Below, one piece after another: positions 14,854-23,671 of a stretch of DNA of 25,785 nt. Every line of letters starts with the position of its first letter. The stretch's first letter is position 1. Position numbers and translations under genes: made by a program. A model generated the notes under the pieces. That model was not told the DNA's origin and searched no databases. It saw nothing but the letters and a program-made list of their open reading frames with translations. The DNA comes from Paramicrosporidium saccamoebae (Eukaryota > Rozellomycota): NCBI GenBank assembly GCA_002794465.1, contig MTSL01000061.1, positions 1 to 25,785 of the forward strand. Reading direction: 5' to 3'.

Positions 14854-15603
14854 TTACAGTTTCTTATACTCTGGACGTAGCTCGTAGAGCGACTTATAGG
14901 GCCCTCTAGTGTTATAAATTGCAATCTCAGCGAGTAGGTCCTTTAGATAGGTGGATGGTTGCTGCGTGTGGTCCACCAACGCCTTGAACGTCCAATGCGG
15001 CAGCCGCTCAAAGGCCCGGAATAGCATGTCCATGACTTCTTCTTTTGGAAGGCGTTCCCTCCGGAGCTCTGGTTCGTACCGCCGTTTCTTCTTCATGAGC
15101 ATCTCGTGCTCGCTGACGTGTGGAATGAGTCCCATCCGAATATTGTCCGTGGCCGAATCCAGCATTTGCACTGTCCTCCGCGGTCGATTTGCCAGGTCGT
15201 TACGACGACGCATCACCTCCCGATATTGGTCATTGAGCACTGGTCTCAGCTGGCATTCCTGCTCAACCTTGCCCTCTATCATGATGGCCCGACCAGCAAG
15301 GTCTTCGCAAAATAGATGCATTGTTTGGTCACACTTACCCAGCTGCAGGTTGTACTCGAGGGGCAGGTCGCCACAAGGTCCATTTTTTGACAGAACCAGC
15401 TTGACATTAGCCGGAGTGCCTGCAGAGCTCGGCATTGCCCGCACCACGCCAAGGTCGGCATTATCCTCTTCCAGGTCAGCTAGTCGTTCTGCCAGGTAAT
15501 CGGGTACCTTTACCAACCAAACCCTCCTATTTGCGCTATTTGTGTCAATGATGCCAGTATTAATGGCATCTGTCTCTTCTGGTTCGCCAAAGGCCAAGTC
15601 CAT
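14854..15603 (-). CDS. TFG2: TFIIF small subunit (TFIIF-beta/RAP30/Tfg2)
   Basis: A 249-residue protein, the size of human RAP30. The start is the ATG at 15603 (the frame extends two codons upstream without an ATG). N-terminal dimerisation domain: RRVWLVKVPDYLAERLADLE, GDLPLEYNLQ and the central QLRPVLNDQYREVMRRR. The C-terminal winged helix carries MLFRAFERLPHWTFKALVDH, TQQPSTYLKDLLAEIAIYNT and the terminal YELRPEYKKL, all RAP30 landmarks. It binds RNA polymerase II together with TFIIF-alpha in the pre-initiation complex. The gene is intronless and divergent from uS11 with 50 nt between start codons. Confidence 0.95.
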   Translation of the reverse strand: MDLAFGEPEETDAINTGIIDTNSANRRVWLVKVPDYLAERLADLEEDNADLGVVRAMPSSAGTPANVKLVLSKNGPCGDLPLEYNLQLGKCDQTMHLFCEDLAGRAIMIEGKVEQECQLRPVLNDQYREVMRRRNDLANRPRRTVQMLDSATDNIRMGLIPHVSEHEMLMKKKRRYEPELRRERLPKEEVMDMLFRAFERLPHWTFKALVDHTQQPSTYLKDLLAEIAIYNTRGPYKSLYELRPEYKKL

Positions 15604-15653
15604 CCTCAACTACAGAAGTCGCACCCTGGGCTACCCTGGTCAAACTCCCTACT

Positions 15654-16145
15654 ATGGCTCCGGTACCATTCCCATTGTATTCTCATCCATCCTTCCTGTA
15701 GAAAACTCGCAAAGCCAAGGTTGAAGAGAATGTTACTCTCGGACCTCAGGTCCGTCCCGGCGAACTCGTCTTTGGTGTCGCCCACATCTACGCCTCCAAC
15801 AATGATACCTTTGTCCACGTCACTGACTTGACTGGTCGCGAGACCATTGTCCGTGTCACTGGTGGTATGAAGGTCAAGGCTGATCGTGATGAGCCATCCC
15901 CCTACGCCGCTATGTTGGCCTCCCAGGACGTCGCTGTCAAATGCAAGGAACTCGGTGTCACTGCCCTGCACGTAAAGATCCGTGCCACTGGTGGTAATGG
16001 CTCCAAGACTCCCGGACCTGGTGCGCAGTCTGCTCTGCGTGCGTTGGCTCGCTCGGGCATGCGTATTGGACGTATTGAAGATGTTACGCCTATTCCGACC
16101 GATTCTTCGCGTCGCAAGGGTGGTCGCCGCGGTCGCCGTCTTTAG
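15654..16145 (+). CDS. RPS14: 40S ribosomal protein uS11 (RPS14), two exons
   Basis: Exons 15654-15662 (only M-A-P) and 15702-16145 give 150 residues starting [20 protein letters not shown]. The body is almost invariant: [54 protein letters not shown] and the C-terminus [17 protein letters not shown]. uS11 sits on the 40S platform near the decoding-site mRNA exit. An intron after the first few codons is typical of fungal ribosomal protein genes. AATAAA is at 16194-16199. Codon use is biased to C-ending codons compared with neighbours, in line with high expression. Confidence 0.98.
15663..15701 (+). other. RPS14 intron (39 nt)
   Basis: GTACCA...CCTGTAG directly after ATG-GCT-CCG. Splicing yields the [12 protein letters not shown] start that fits RPS14. 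It is the longest intron in the window and pyrimidine-rich throughout. Confidence 0.95.
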
Positions 16146-16825
16146 ATGGCATGGCGTTGTCTTCTTGTTCTGCTCGTCATAATACACATATGCAATAAAC
16201 CTGTTCTAACACCCCCACAAGTATTCACTTGATGCCGCTGCTGGTCGAGTGTGAATTAACAAAAGTCGAATAGAGACCCAAAGCGCGCTGGTATTATATT
16301 AATCTCCAAAATTAGACTCATGATACTGTAGATGAATTTTATGGCACTCGTTATTTTACGAGATATTCAAGGACTGACAATAATGCATTTGTTAGGCCGT
16401 GTTTTGATACTAGCCCTTTGTGAAGGGGATTTTAATCGCCAATTATTTCACTAAAGATTGACCAATTATGGAGAAGCAAGATAAAGGCCCCTTTAATAAA
16501 GACTCTCGCGTGCTAAACGGCTCTGTTAAAGAGCATCTACTTACTATTGGTGAGTCCGACCTAGATAGCGGTCCCCCAGCCCAGTTTGGTTATATTAAGA
16601 ATGATTACCTATAAAGAAGCCATGTACCTTAATAAAAGACAGCTCACCCACCAACAGGCTCTTTATGGGGATCTTTGGTCCGTCTATTTACTCCCACAAC
16701 TTTTACATACATAATGTTTTTTGCGGATGTAAGATAGTATAATTATAGACCAGAGATTCAAATAACGGGTGTTATTAGTAGCCTCACAGCGAACAGGCCA
16801 TTACTCAAAATCAATTTTGTGAGGT
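16146..16825. other. Intergenic, 680 nt, no gene seen
   Basis: Contains the RPS14 poly(A) signal (16194) and small inverted repeats such as GCTCT-GTTAA-AGAGC near 16520 and AAAGG-CC-CCTTT near 16484. I could not build a tRNA, rRNA or snRNA from it, and no ORF of note exists. It is unusually long for this window, so an unrecognised ncRNA or regulatory block is possible. Confidence 0.4.
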
Positions 16826-18097
16826 ATGCATTATTCGTGGCTTATACTCTCGTTAGAGATTTGGTATCGGGTCGTCCTCTGTTCTACTGTCGCAAGGCGA
16901 CAATTGTATGAGCGCTTTAGCAATTGGAGGCTTGATGCCATCGATGAAGCTTTCTCGTCCGCTGGCCGGGCGACGACAACTCCAGTGTACGGCAGAATTG
17001 ACGAATTTAAAGAATGGGGGAGTACCCCTCTGTCCGAATTGCAACCAAGTGGCTACTTTACAGACAGAATCGACCCGTTTACCGTTGTAGAGGAGAGTAT
17101 GCATTGGATGCTATTGATCAACACTACAAGACCAAAGCAGCCTGCAGAGTCTCTACCTTTTGATATAAACGCCCATATAGCGAGGATATCGGATTCAAAT
17201 GGTTCCAAGGACGATGATTCCTCCACGGCTTCCCAGTCTTTCTCTCAAATGTCAACTTCCTCGGGCGACTCGAGCCTTAAATCTGTTGAAGACGAGGCTT
17301 CTGTTACCGAAGATATCGCTTTGGCGGCTGGGACTGCTGATAAGGCATCTGACCCTGTCTCCAACTCATGTCAACTTACTTTGTCAGAGCATGCCAGTAA
17401 GCCTCAAGAAGACAAAGTGAAAATTATCCGAAATAAGATTGTGCCATCTGACCCGGCACGAGCATTGTGGTTTGTACAGTGCAAGACACCGACATGCTCA
17501 ACCGCAGCTCTCACCCAAGAGTCCTCTAGGGTCCGTTTCAGTTGGACCAGCATTTGCAGCCCCTTCGTGATCAAACAGACTGTTTATGCTCTCACGAGTA
17601 TGAACCGCAAGATGGGATGCCGTATCAGTTCGGATCGAATCTTTATACTTGATGGATATGGTTCTGGTTACAGCAGGCAAGCCTCCGTCCATAAAACCTG
17701 GAGACATTTTCCAATTGATGAGACCACCTTGGTCACGGCACAATTTAAAGATCTATTTCCTCTGCAATCGGACGGATTGGTGGTAATCCTTGATCAAAAC
17801 CGTCGTGTTCTCATTAAATCATTTGGACGTCCTCCTGTGGGTGCCGTGCTTTTTCGTAAATTTCAAGAAGAATTTCTGCCAATAGCCACATCAGTCGATA
17901 ATAGTTTAGTTACCCGCACCGTTATGAGTGGTGACATTGTGCTGGTGACACACATTGCTGTACTTAATCACACCATACCCGGAGGATTTGAAGCAATGTC
18001 TCCTGTGATAACTGCCAAGTTGGCAGAAATAATGGCAAGTTCTTCAGGGTACGCTACTGAATTTTGTGTCGTCGCCGAGGTGGCAATAGACGGTTAA
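16826..18097 (+). CDS. Hypothetical protein with N-terminal hydrophobic segment
   Basis: A 423-residue protein in one open frame. The N-terminus (MHYSWLILSLEIWYRVVLCS) is hydrophobic and could be a signal peptide, though it contains charged and aromatic residues. Residues about 124-200 are Ser/Asp/Glu-rich and probably disordered (NGSKDDDSSTASQSFSQM). The C-terminal half (about 210-420) looks folded, with beta-rich sequence: ARALWFVQCKTPTC, RVRFSWTSICSPFV, GLVVILDQNRRVLIKSFG, GDIVLVTHIAVLNHTIPG and ATEFCVVAEVAIDG. No family is recognised. An upstream exon cannot be excluded. It is isolated between the two longest intergenic gaps of the window. Confidence 0.65.
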   Translation: MHYSWLILSLEIWYRVVLCSTVARRQLYERFSNWRLDAIDEAFSSAGRATTTPVYGRIDEFKEWGSTPLSELQPSGYFTDRIDPFTVVEESMHWMLLINTTRPKQPAESLPFDINAHIARISDSNGSKDDDSSTASQSFSQMSTSSGDSSLKSVEDEASVTEDIALAAGTADKASDPVSNSCQLTLSEHASKPQEDKVKIIRNKIVPSDPARALWFVQCKTPTCSTAALTQESSRVRFSWTSICSPFVIKQTVYALTSMNRKMGCRISSDRIFILDGYGSGYSRQASVHKTWRHFPIDETTLVTAQFKDLFPLQSDGLVVILDQNRRVLIKSFGRPPVGAVLFRKFQEEFLPIATSVDNSLVTRTVMSGDIVLVTHIAVLNHTIPGGFEAMSPVITAKLAEIMASSSGYATEFCVVAEVAIDG

Positions 18098-18605
18098 AAG
18101 ATTGTACCCAGTGGTGACAGCAGATCAAGTATTCGTGATTTAGAGACTCATTATTGTGCAAAAATAACCCAAATGTGTAAAGCAATTGCTTGTTTCTTTA
18201 TCGAGGATCGATACAAGGTAGGGAAGACACTCTATGAGATGAACACGACGAGTGCGATGGACACAAGGGACACTACCGCCCCCTCCATTGTTTAAATCAT
18301 CGATAATGTCGTATCGGAGAATCTAGATAAAAACTTGCCAATTTATAATTAAAGAGGCCCCTCCGGTCAGATACCACTGTATTGAGCTCTCTCCTTTATG
18401 CACCAAGATCATAATCTTGGTCGAGTACACTTGAAATGTTACCAGCTCCGTGAATTGACAAGCCATGCTATTAAGAGACTAGTAGTAGATGTTCTTAATT
18501 GAGAGTATTTGATGAGCGGATAGACATTCTCACAGGCCCTTTATCGAGACTATTTAATCCACAAATGTGTTCTCTCACACCTCTCACGTATTTACAAAAA
18601 GCTCT
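18098..18605. other. Intergenic, 508 nt, no gene seen
   Basis: Lies between the stop of the unknown gene at 18097 and the stop of the Sec7 gene at 18606 (convergent). It holds one clear hairpin (18402-18421) and AT-rich stretches. Convergent 3' ends elsewhere in the window lie 16-143 nt apart, so this gap is long by comparison. No RNA gene was recognised. Confidence 0.4.
18402..18421. repeat. 8-bp inverted repeat with 4-nt loop
   Basis: ACCAAGAT at 18402-18409 pairs with ATCTTGGT at 18414-18421 around loop CATA. It lies between two convergent genes. It could form an RNA hairpin on either strand; a role is unknown. Confidence 0.6.
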
Positions 18606-21600
18606 TTACTTGGAAATACCAAACGACTCTAGTCGAAACCTTAGCAGCATCTGGTTCGTGGTCATTACAAATTCCTTTGCCTCCTCAAATGCATGGTGAT
18701 TTCGATCCATCAACAGACAAAACTCCAACGCTACAGAAAGCTGCGTTTCCACCATCCTTTCTCCAATATTGTACAGCTCGGTATTGGAGCCCTTATTACG
18801 CAGATCAAGACTTTGAGAAATGCTAGACCATTGTCGAAGGACTGTGGAGGCCACTTCGTTCCAGCTCTTGCTAATTCTCTTCCTAGCTGCGTTGGGGAGG
18901 CGCATTTCTACGCATCGCTGAAGGGCCACTGTAGAAATTTTAAAATAACGCTGTGCAAGCTCACGAAGCGCGTCAGAACTCTCATAAAGACATGTGAGCT
19001 GCTCCCCCTTCTTTAGTCCCCGATCATAAAACTCGAATAAAATGCCCACGAGTAGAGAAAGAGAGCCAGTCTCTTGCCGAGTAAGAACAAGTTCTTCTAG
19101 ATTTGCTCCAATTCCAGCATTTACCATCATTTGGCGAAGGGGGAGGTTCCCGTTGAATGCCAAGGCGAACTCATATAGTCGGAGAATGAGTCCGAGGAAT
19201 GAATTGACTGAATCAAAAGAAATCGATGACGCAGGTGAGAGGATAGAGTCTTCCGCCTTGGTAGTAATTTCTTTGAAGAGATCAAGCAGCATCAGCTGGG
19301 CAGTGCATTGTTTTGCCAATATTTGCAAATTGGTCAATTCACGACGTACGGGCCTGTACCGCTCAGGAAAGGTTACAGATGTAGCCGACATGCTTACATC
19401 GAATTGGATGGCCTGTTCTGCATTGTCGGTAGGGTTTTCTTCTTCAGCCAAGGCCGTAATTTCAAATAAATCACCAGGACTGTACGACTCGTAAACTCGT
19501 TGAAGAGTCTCTATCATGAGAGACCAGTGGCGAGCCGTGAAGCATTTTTCATGATTAGGAATAATCAGTTCCTTGATGAGCTGCAGCCCCAGATCAGTGA
19601 CACCGCCAAGATCCAGCCTAAGCGCCATTCCTTCCACTAGCTTGAGAACATCTAAGAGGCGTAAGATACATCAGATTTGAATTACTTTCGAAAATATCAG
19701 GGATGCCGGCAGTGATCAGCTTTGTGTTATGAACAGAGACGAGTTCAACAGCCCACTCCATCAAACGAATGAACATTTCCTCGTCCGCACCAGGGGCACT
19801 TAGCTCTTCTAGAAGAGGGAAAATGATACTCCTCCAAATTACCCTCCAGGCTCCCTCTTGATAACAGGTCCCTTGCTCCTTGAGCAGCTTAAAAAGGTTT
19901 TGCATTGACATTTTCGCGCTCTCCTTAAAGTGCTGTTCAGCTGCAATACGACTCAACCCAGACAGGACATGATACCATTTGAGGAAAAACTCTTCATCAT
20001 TGACAACAAAGACAGTCTGTTCAGATCGATGCTGTGAGAATAACAAGTCACCAATCAGCACAAAAGTCTCAATAGCATCTCTGCTCATTGTGGCATCAGA
20101 TTGCAAGCCAAACCTTTCCAGAGCACGAAGGAACCCAAACATGACATCATCACTCAGGGAGAGAATCAGTGGCATGTGCTCACGTGCGACTCGTTGCAAG
20201 ATCCCAAACCCAGTGGTTGATAAGAGAGAGTCATCCACGCCCTTGGCGAGAACGGCAAATAGGGGCTCAGCGACGTGATTCTCCTTATCGTACGAGTACT
20301 TTAGCACACGCTCGAGTTGAGAGGAGGGGAGTTGATAAACTCGGTTAGCGTAGTGAGAAATGAAATTGCGTCCCAAATTCTTGGAATTGAACAGCGCTAC
20401 GAGGAAAGACAACAGACCTCTGCCGTCAAGACTTGACAAGTTCAACTCGCGAATGTTGTGGTTAGCATCGACAATGCTAGCGAGATCCCACGTAGAGAGA
20501 CAGCTTAGCGTGACGACCCAGCTGCTTCCAAGTTCAGATCCATGCTCATCAAAAATGTCGTACAGCCAGGATAAAGTGCCTTCTCCTTTAAGATCCGAGT
20601 CATAGTCGGGCCGGAACGCACTTGTGGCTAGCAGTCTTTCCAGTGCACAATATCGTTCTTTTTCCATTCCAAGCCGGCAGGTCATCTGGACGACGTCGGA
20701 GAAGCACTCCAAAAGAGAACAAATAAATTCAAAATGCGTAGTAAATTGACTGTTGTGTGCGCCAAATTCTAGCCGTGATGGCCAGAGGTCAAACTTGTCA
20801 ATGCACATGGACGCTGTGCGAGCCCACAAGTCCACCACAGCTGTGAGCAGTGCACCAACAAAGTCGCCATCTTTGCATTGTATAAATTCTGAGATGGGAC
20901 GAGATCCCAGTGGGAGGGGATGCTCGACAGTCTGGGAGTATAACTGAATTTCGGCAATAGATATTTCACCAAATATTCCGTTCAAGACATCTTCTGACAA
21001 ATCTTTGTCCTTGTCAATAGCTCCCATCGTGTTCTTTATGAAACTTTCACGACTCATCTTTTCACGTACATTCATGGAGTACATGTCGGTATTGAGCATT
21101 AGCGTCGAATATGAAATCTGGAAAAGCATTTCCGCATCCGGAAATACATCTGGAGCAGTTTCGTGCAATTTGCGACTAAAGTTTTCAAGAAAGCGCTCAA
21201 TAACCTGTGACTCGCCAGGAATTCGGAAACTCTCCAAAAACAATCGCAGAGCTGACACAAATGATAGTTCATGAAAATCAAATGTGTCAGTATACTTTTG
21301 GAGAAGCTCAGCACTAGTGGACAAGCCAAGAAACTCTCCAATGGATCTTTTGCTAATCCCACGAGTGAAGCGTAGCCATTTGGCTTGGCTCTCCAAATTG
21401 TGCTCATCTGCAAAACCGGACTTGATTGCCAGATCGAGTCCGAGCCGAGGCTTTGAATTGAACAGTTGAACGCAGTTTTTTAATGCACGCTTCTTGGCCG
21501 TATTTTGATTGTAGTTGGAGAGGCTTTCAGCCCGGGCCTTCCCGGGAGAGCTTTGATGCCATGTCGTGGTCGACTTCATAAAGGTTATCAGCGCATCTAC

Positions 21601-22854
21601 ACAGGACAATTTGACTGCCAAATCTTTATCGGTAAAAGCAGTACCGGGTATTCGGCTTCCTTCCGCGCGATGCCAGTCCACTTCAGTTAATATATTGATC
21701 AGCTCCAAGCATGAGTCAATGACTGAGAGCGTGTGAATCTCTGAATCGTAATTGACAAAACAAGAGAAGAGTGTCGCAGGATTTCCAAAAATTTGCGTAT
21801 TGATAAACTTGACAGTTTGAAGTTTGTTTCTAAACGGCCGAAGATGGCTTTTAATAATAGGCCCCTTTGTTATTGCACCTCCCTCATCGTTGACACCCGA
21901 TGGGGATCCAATATAATCGGAGAGTATAATTTCAATTGCCTCTCGGTTCCTTGCAAAGTGGTCTCGGATTACAATCTCTAGGATAGAAAGACACTTTTCG
22001 TAAACCGCCTCATCGGCAAGGTTGAGTGGCCCAATTAGGGTAGGCAACAAGTCTGTGCCTATAAACACGGCCACCTCACCCGTCTTAAATAGTGTCTCGT
22101 GCGATTTTAAAACGGACAGAATGAGATCTAGGCACATTACAGTGAGAGACGCTGGACAGCGGGGGTTTCTAATTACTGAACAGAGCCACTTGAATATAAC
22201 CTCTAGGACTATTAAGCACACAGACCCAGTAATACCTTGATCGATGGACGATGTACTTCCACCCGGCGGGACATCCATTCTCTCATTAACAAGCTGTGTG
22301 ATTGCTGCTCGGGCAGCATTTTGATTCACCGATTGTTTGGAATGCAAAAAGACCTCGGTGAGCTTGTTAAGGGCAATGCTTAATAAATCACCAGAGATGG
22401 CACGGTTGGGATTGGTGCTGGCAGTCAATAGTAGTTGGATCAATTTTAACTCTGCCCCAGAAGTGGCGCTGTTTGCATTAAAGTCACTGGACAACGTCTT
22501 CATTGTCTCGGGAACAATGTCGAATGTTCCAATTATAGTAACTTGTCCCTCTTCATTAGATTGTGTAATGTCGATAGTGTCGCCCGCCCCTATCAAACCG
22601 CGCATAAACATTCTGTGCAGAATCCCCAAAAGTACTTCATCTACCTTAAATGTCCATTGCAGCTTGGCCAGTGGTGGGATGCTGGTGGGTCGGAGTAGCG
22701 CCAACCAAAGGCGGGCTGCAATTCTGTTGTTGTCAGCGTCCGCCTCTCCAGACAGGGCTGATAGCTTCTGAAAATATTCTAGGTATGGCGCATGCCTCTC
22801 GGGGACGCGACGAGAGCAATCCTCGATGAGGGCCCTAATGCCTTCCTTGGACAT
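18606..22854 (-). CDS. SEC7: Sec7-domain ARF guanine-nucleotide exchange factor (BIG/Sec7 type), two exons
   Basis: Exons 22854-19686 and 19651-18606 give 1404 residues. After an N-terminal DCB-like helical region comes the HUS box (CFVNYDSEIHTLS, about 361-373). The Sec7 domain follows at about 466-660, with FRIPGESQ carrying the catalytic Glu finger (Glu548) and LNTDMYSMNVREKMSRESFI, then KN. HDS-type helices make up the rest. The spacing after LNTD and the -KM-x-x-x-x-FIKN ending are more like BIG/Sec7p than GBF1/Gea. It activates ARF at the trans-Golgi or endosome by GDP/GTP exchange and is the brefeldin A-sensitive class. It is shorter than most BIG proteins (1600-2000). The two reading frames are one gene because a 34-nt intron joins them in phase. 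Confidence 0.95.
19652..19685 (-). other. SEC7 intron (34 nt)
   Basis: On the minus strand GTAATT...CTCTTAG, with a CTGAT branch-like site. Splicing joins IPDIFE to NVLKLVEGMALRL (the N codon is split 1+2). Without it the first frame stops at 19618 and the downstream HDS region would look like a separate gene. Confidence 0.9.
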
Positions 22855-22892
22855 GTCTCGAAAAGTTTAAAGTCATTTCGAGTGAATACATC

Positions 22893-22900
22893 TATAAATA
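22893..22900 (+). promoter_or_regulatory. TATA-like element upstream of the secreted gene at 22984
   Basis: TATAAATA 83 nt before the ATG at 22984, inside the 129-nt gap shared with the divergent Sec7 gene. The distance is longer than for the genes at 9345 and 10031. Confidence 0.35.
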
Positions 22901-22983
22901 ACCATGTGCTTAGTTATTGTGGCTACAGTATACTGATAGATGCTAAAAGTACATAAACAGTGTGCGAGTATCTGCGCTGTTCA

Positions 22984-23319
22984 ATGAAACTTGACATAAC
23001 GTTGCTAGCCATATTTGCAATTGCAATTGCAAATGCAAACAAGTTGTCATCCAAGAAAAACCGCCCGAGTAATGGCGAAAGGATGGTGAGCAGAGACCCG
23101 CAGGAAGAGCTCTTTTTGGTAGTGGACCCAGAATGGACTACATCCTCTACTGGATCCACAATCACTGACCAAATCCGAAGTCTAAGGGCTAAGAGGTATG
23201 CAAAACAAGCAGTTATAGAACGCAAATCTCGTCGTCCAACTGGCCAATCTCACCACTATAGCGGCAAATCCCATCCTTATAGTGGCAAATCTGAAAGATT
23301 GCGCAAGAAAAGGCGATAG
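22984..23319 (+). CDS. Small secreted protein, W-T-[TS]-S motif family
   Basis: A 111-residue protein. The start at 22984 gives a clear signal peptide (MKLDITLLAIFAIAIANA); the frame also has an upstream codon at 22960, which would precede the signal. Residues 44-64 (FLVVDPEWTTSSTGSTITDQ) carry the family motif seen in the genes at 740(-) and 10031(+). The rest is basic with two HxYSGKS repeats (90-103) and a terminal KKRR. It is the shortest member, so it may define the minimal module: signal peptide, W-T-T-S motif and basic tail. It is divergent from Sec7 and 353 nt ahead of importin alpha. Confidence 0.82.
   Translation: MKLDITLLAIFAIAIANANKLSSKKNRPSNGERMVSRDPQEELFLVVDPEWTTSSTGSTITDQIRSLRAKRYAKQAVIERKSRRPTGQSHHYSGKSHPYSGKSERLRKKRR
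23251..23292 (+). repeat. Two 21-nt units coding H-[HP]-Y-S-G-K-S
   Basis: Units at 23251-23271 and 23272-23292 encode HHYSGKS and HPYSGKS. Similar degenerate units seem to continue past the stop codon (see 23330-23440). Confidence 0.8.
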
Positions 23320-23671
23320 GCATAGCACTGAACCCCACCGCTATCAATATGATATTCAACTTTACCACTACCAATATGGCATTTAATCCCACCACCACCA
23401 CTAACACGACACTCGATCTCACTACCATCGGCTCACCACTGCCAAAGTCGCGGCTATTCCTTACAGTATTCATCAAGTGAATAAATCTATAACCTACCAC
23501 TGCCGTAATAGGCAAAAAAATACGTATATTTTCGCTCATCACCAAATCCAAACATTTGTACCCATCACCAGAGGCAAGTTCAATGTCATGTTGGTACCAT
23601 TAAATGTCGCTATCCCTGGTCAATCGTTTAGCTTCCGACTATCCTCCTCTACACGCCATTCTTCGCAGGAC
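23320..23671. other. Intergenic / 5' leader of importin alpha
   Basis: 352 nt. The left part holds the degenerate repeats. The right part is open in the importin frame from 23477, and a short uORF (ATG at 23583, stop ending 23603) precedes the chosen start. The pyrimidine- and A-rich sequence may be promoter and leader. Confidence 0.4.
23330..23440 (+). repeat. Degenerate 25-29-nt repeats in the 3' flank
   Basis: Successive segments beginning CACCGCTATCAATATG, CCACTACCAATATGGC and CACTAACACGACACTC, then CACTACCATCGGC, share a CCACTA-x-CAATATG-like core. They resemble the coding units at 23251-23292, so the array may be an eroded extension of them. This is a visual comparison only. Confidence 0.45.

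Noticed and set aside
16495-16610. tRNA- or snRNA-like hairpins between RPS14 and the unknown gene
   Set aside because: There is a short GCTCT/AGAGC stem, but no acceptor stem, no anticodon arm and no proper B box could be assembled; no Sm site or snRNA signature was found.
18606-19637. Separate 343-residue gene or a frameshift next to Sec7
   Set aside because: A 34-nt GTAATT...TTAG intron joins it in phase with the upstream Sec7 frame, and its helical content fits the C-terminal HDS region, so neither a second gene nor a pseudogene is needed.
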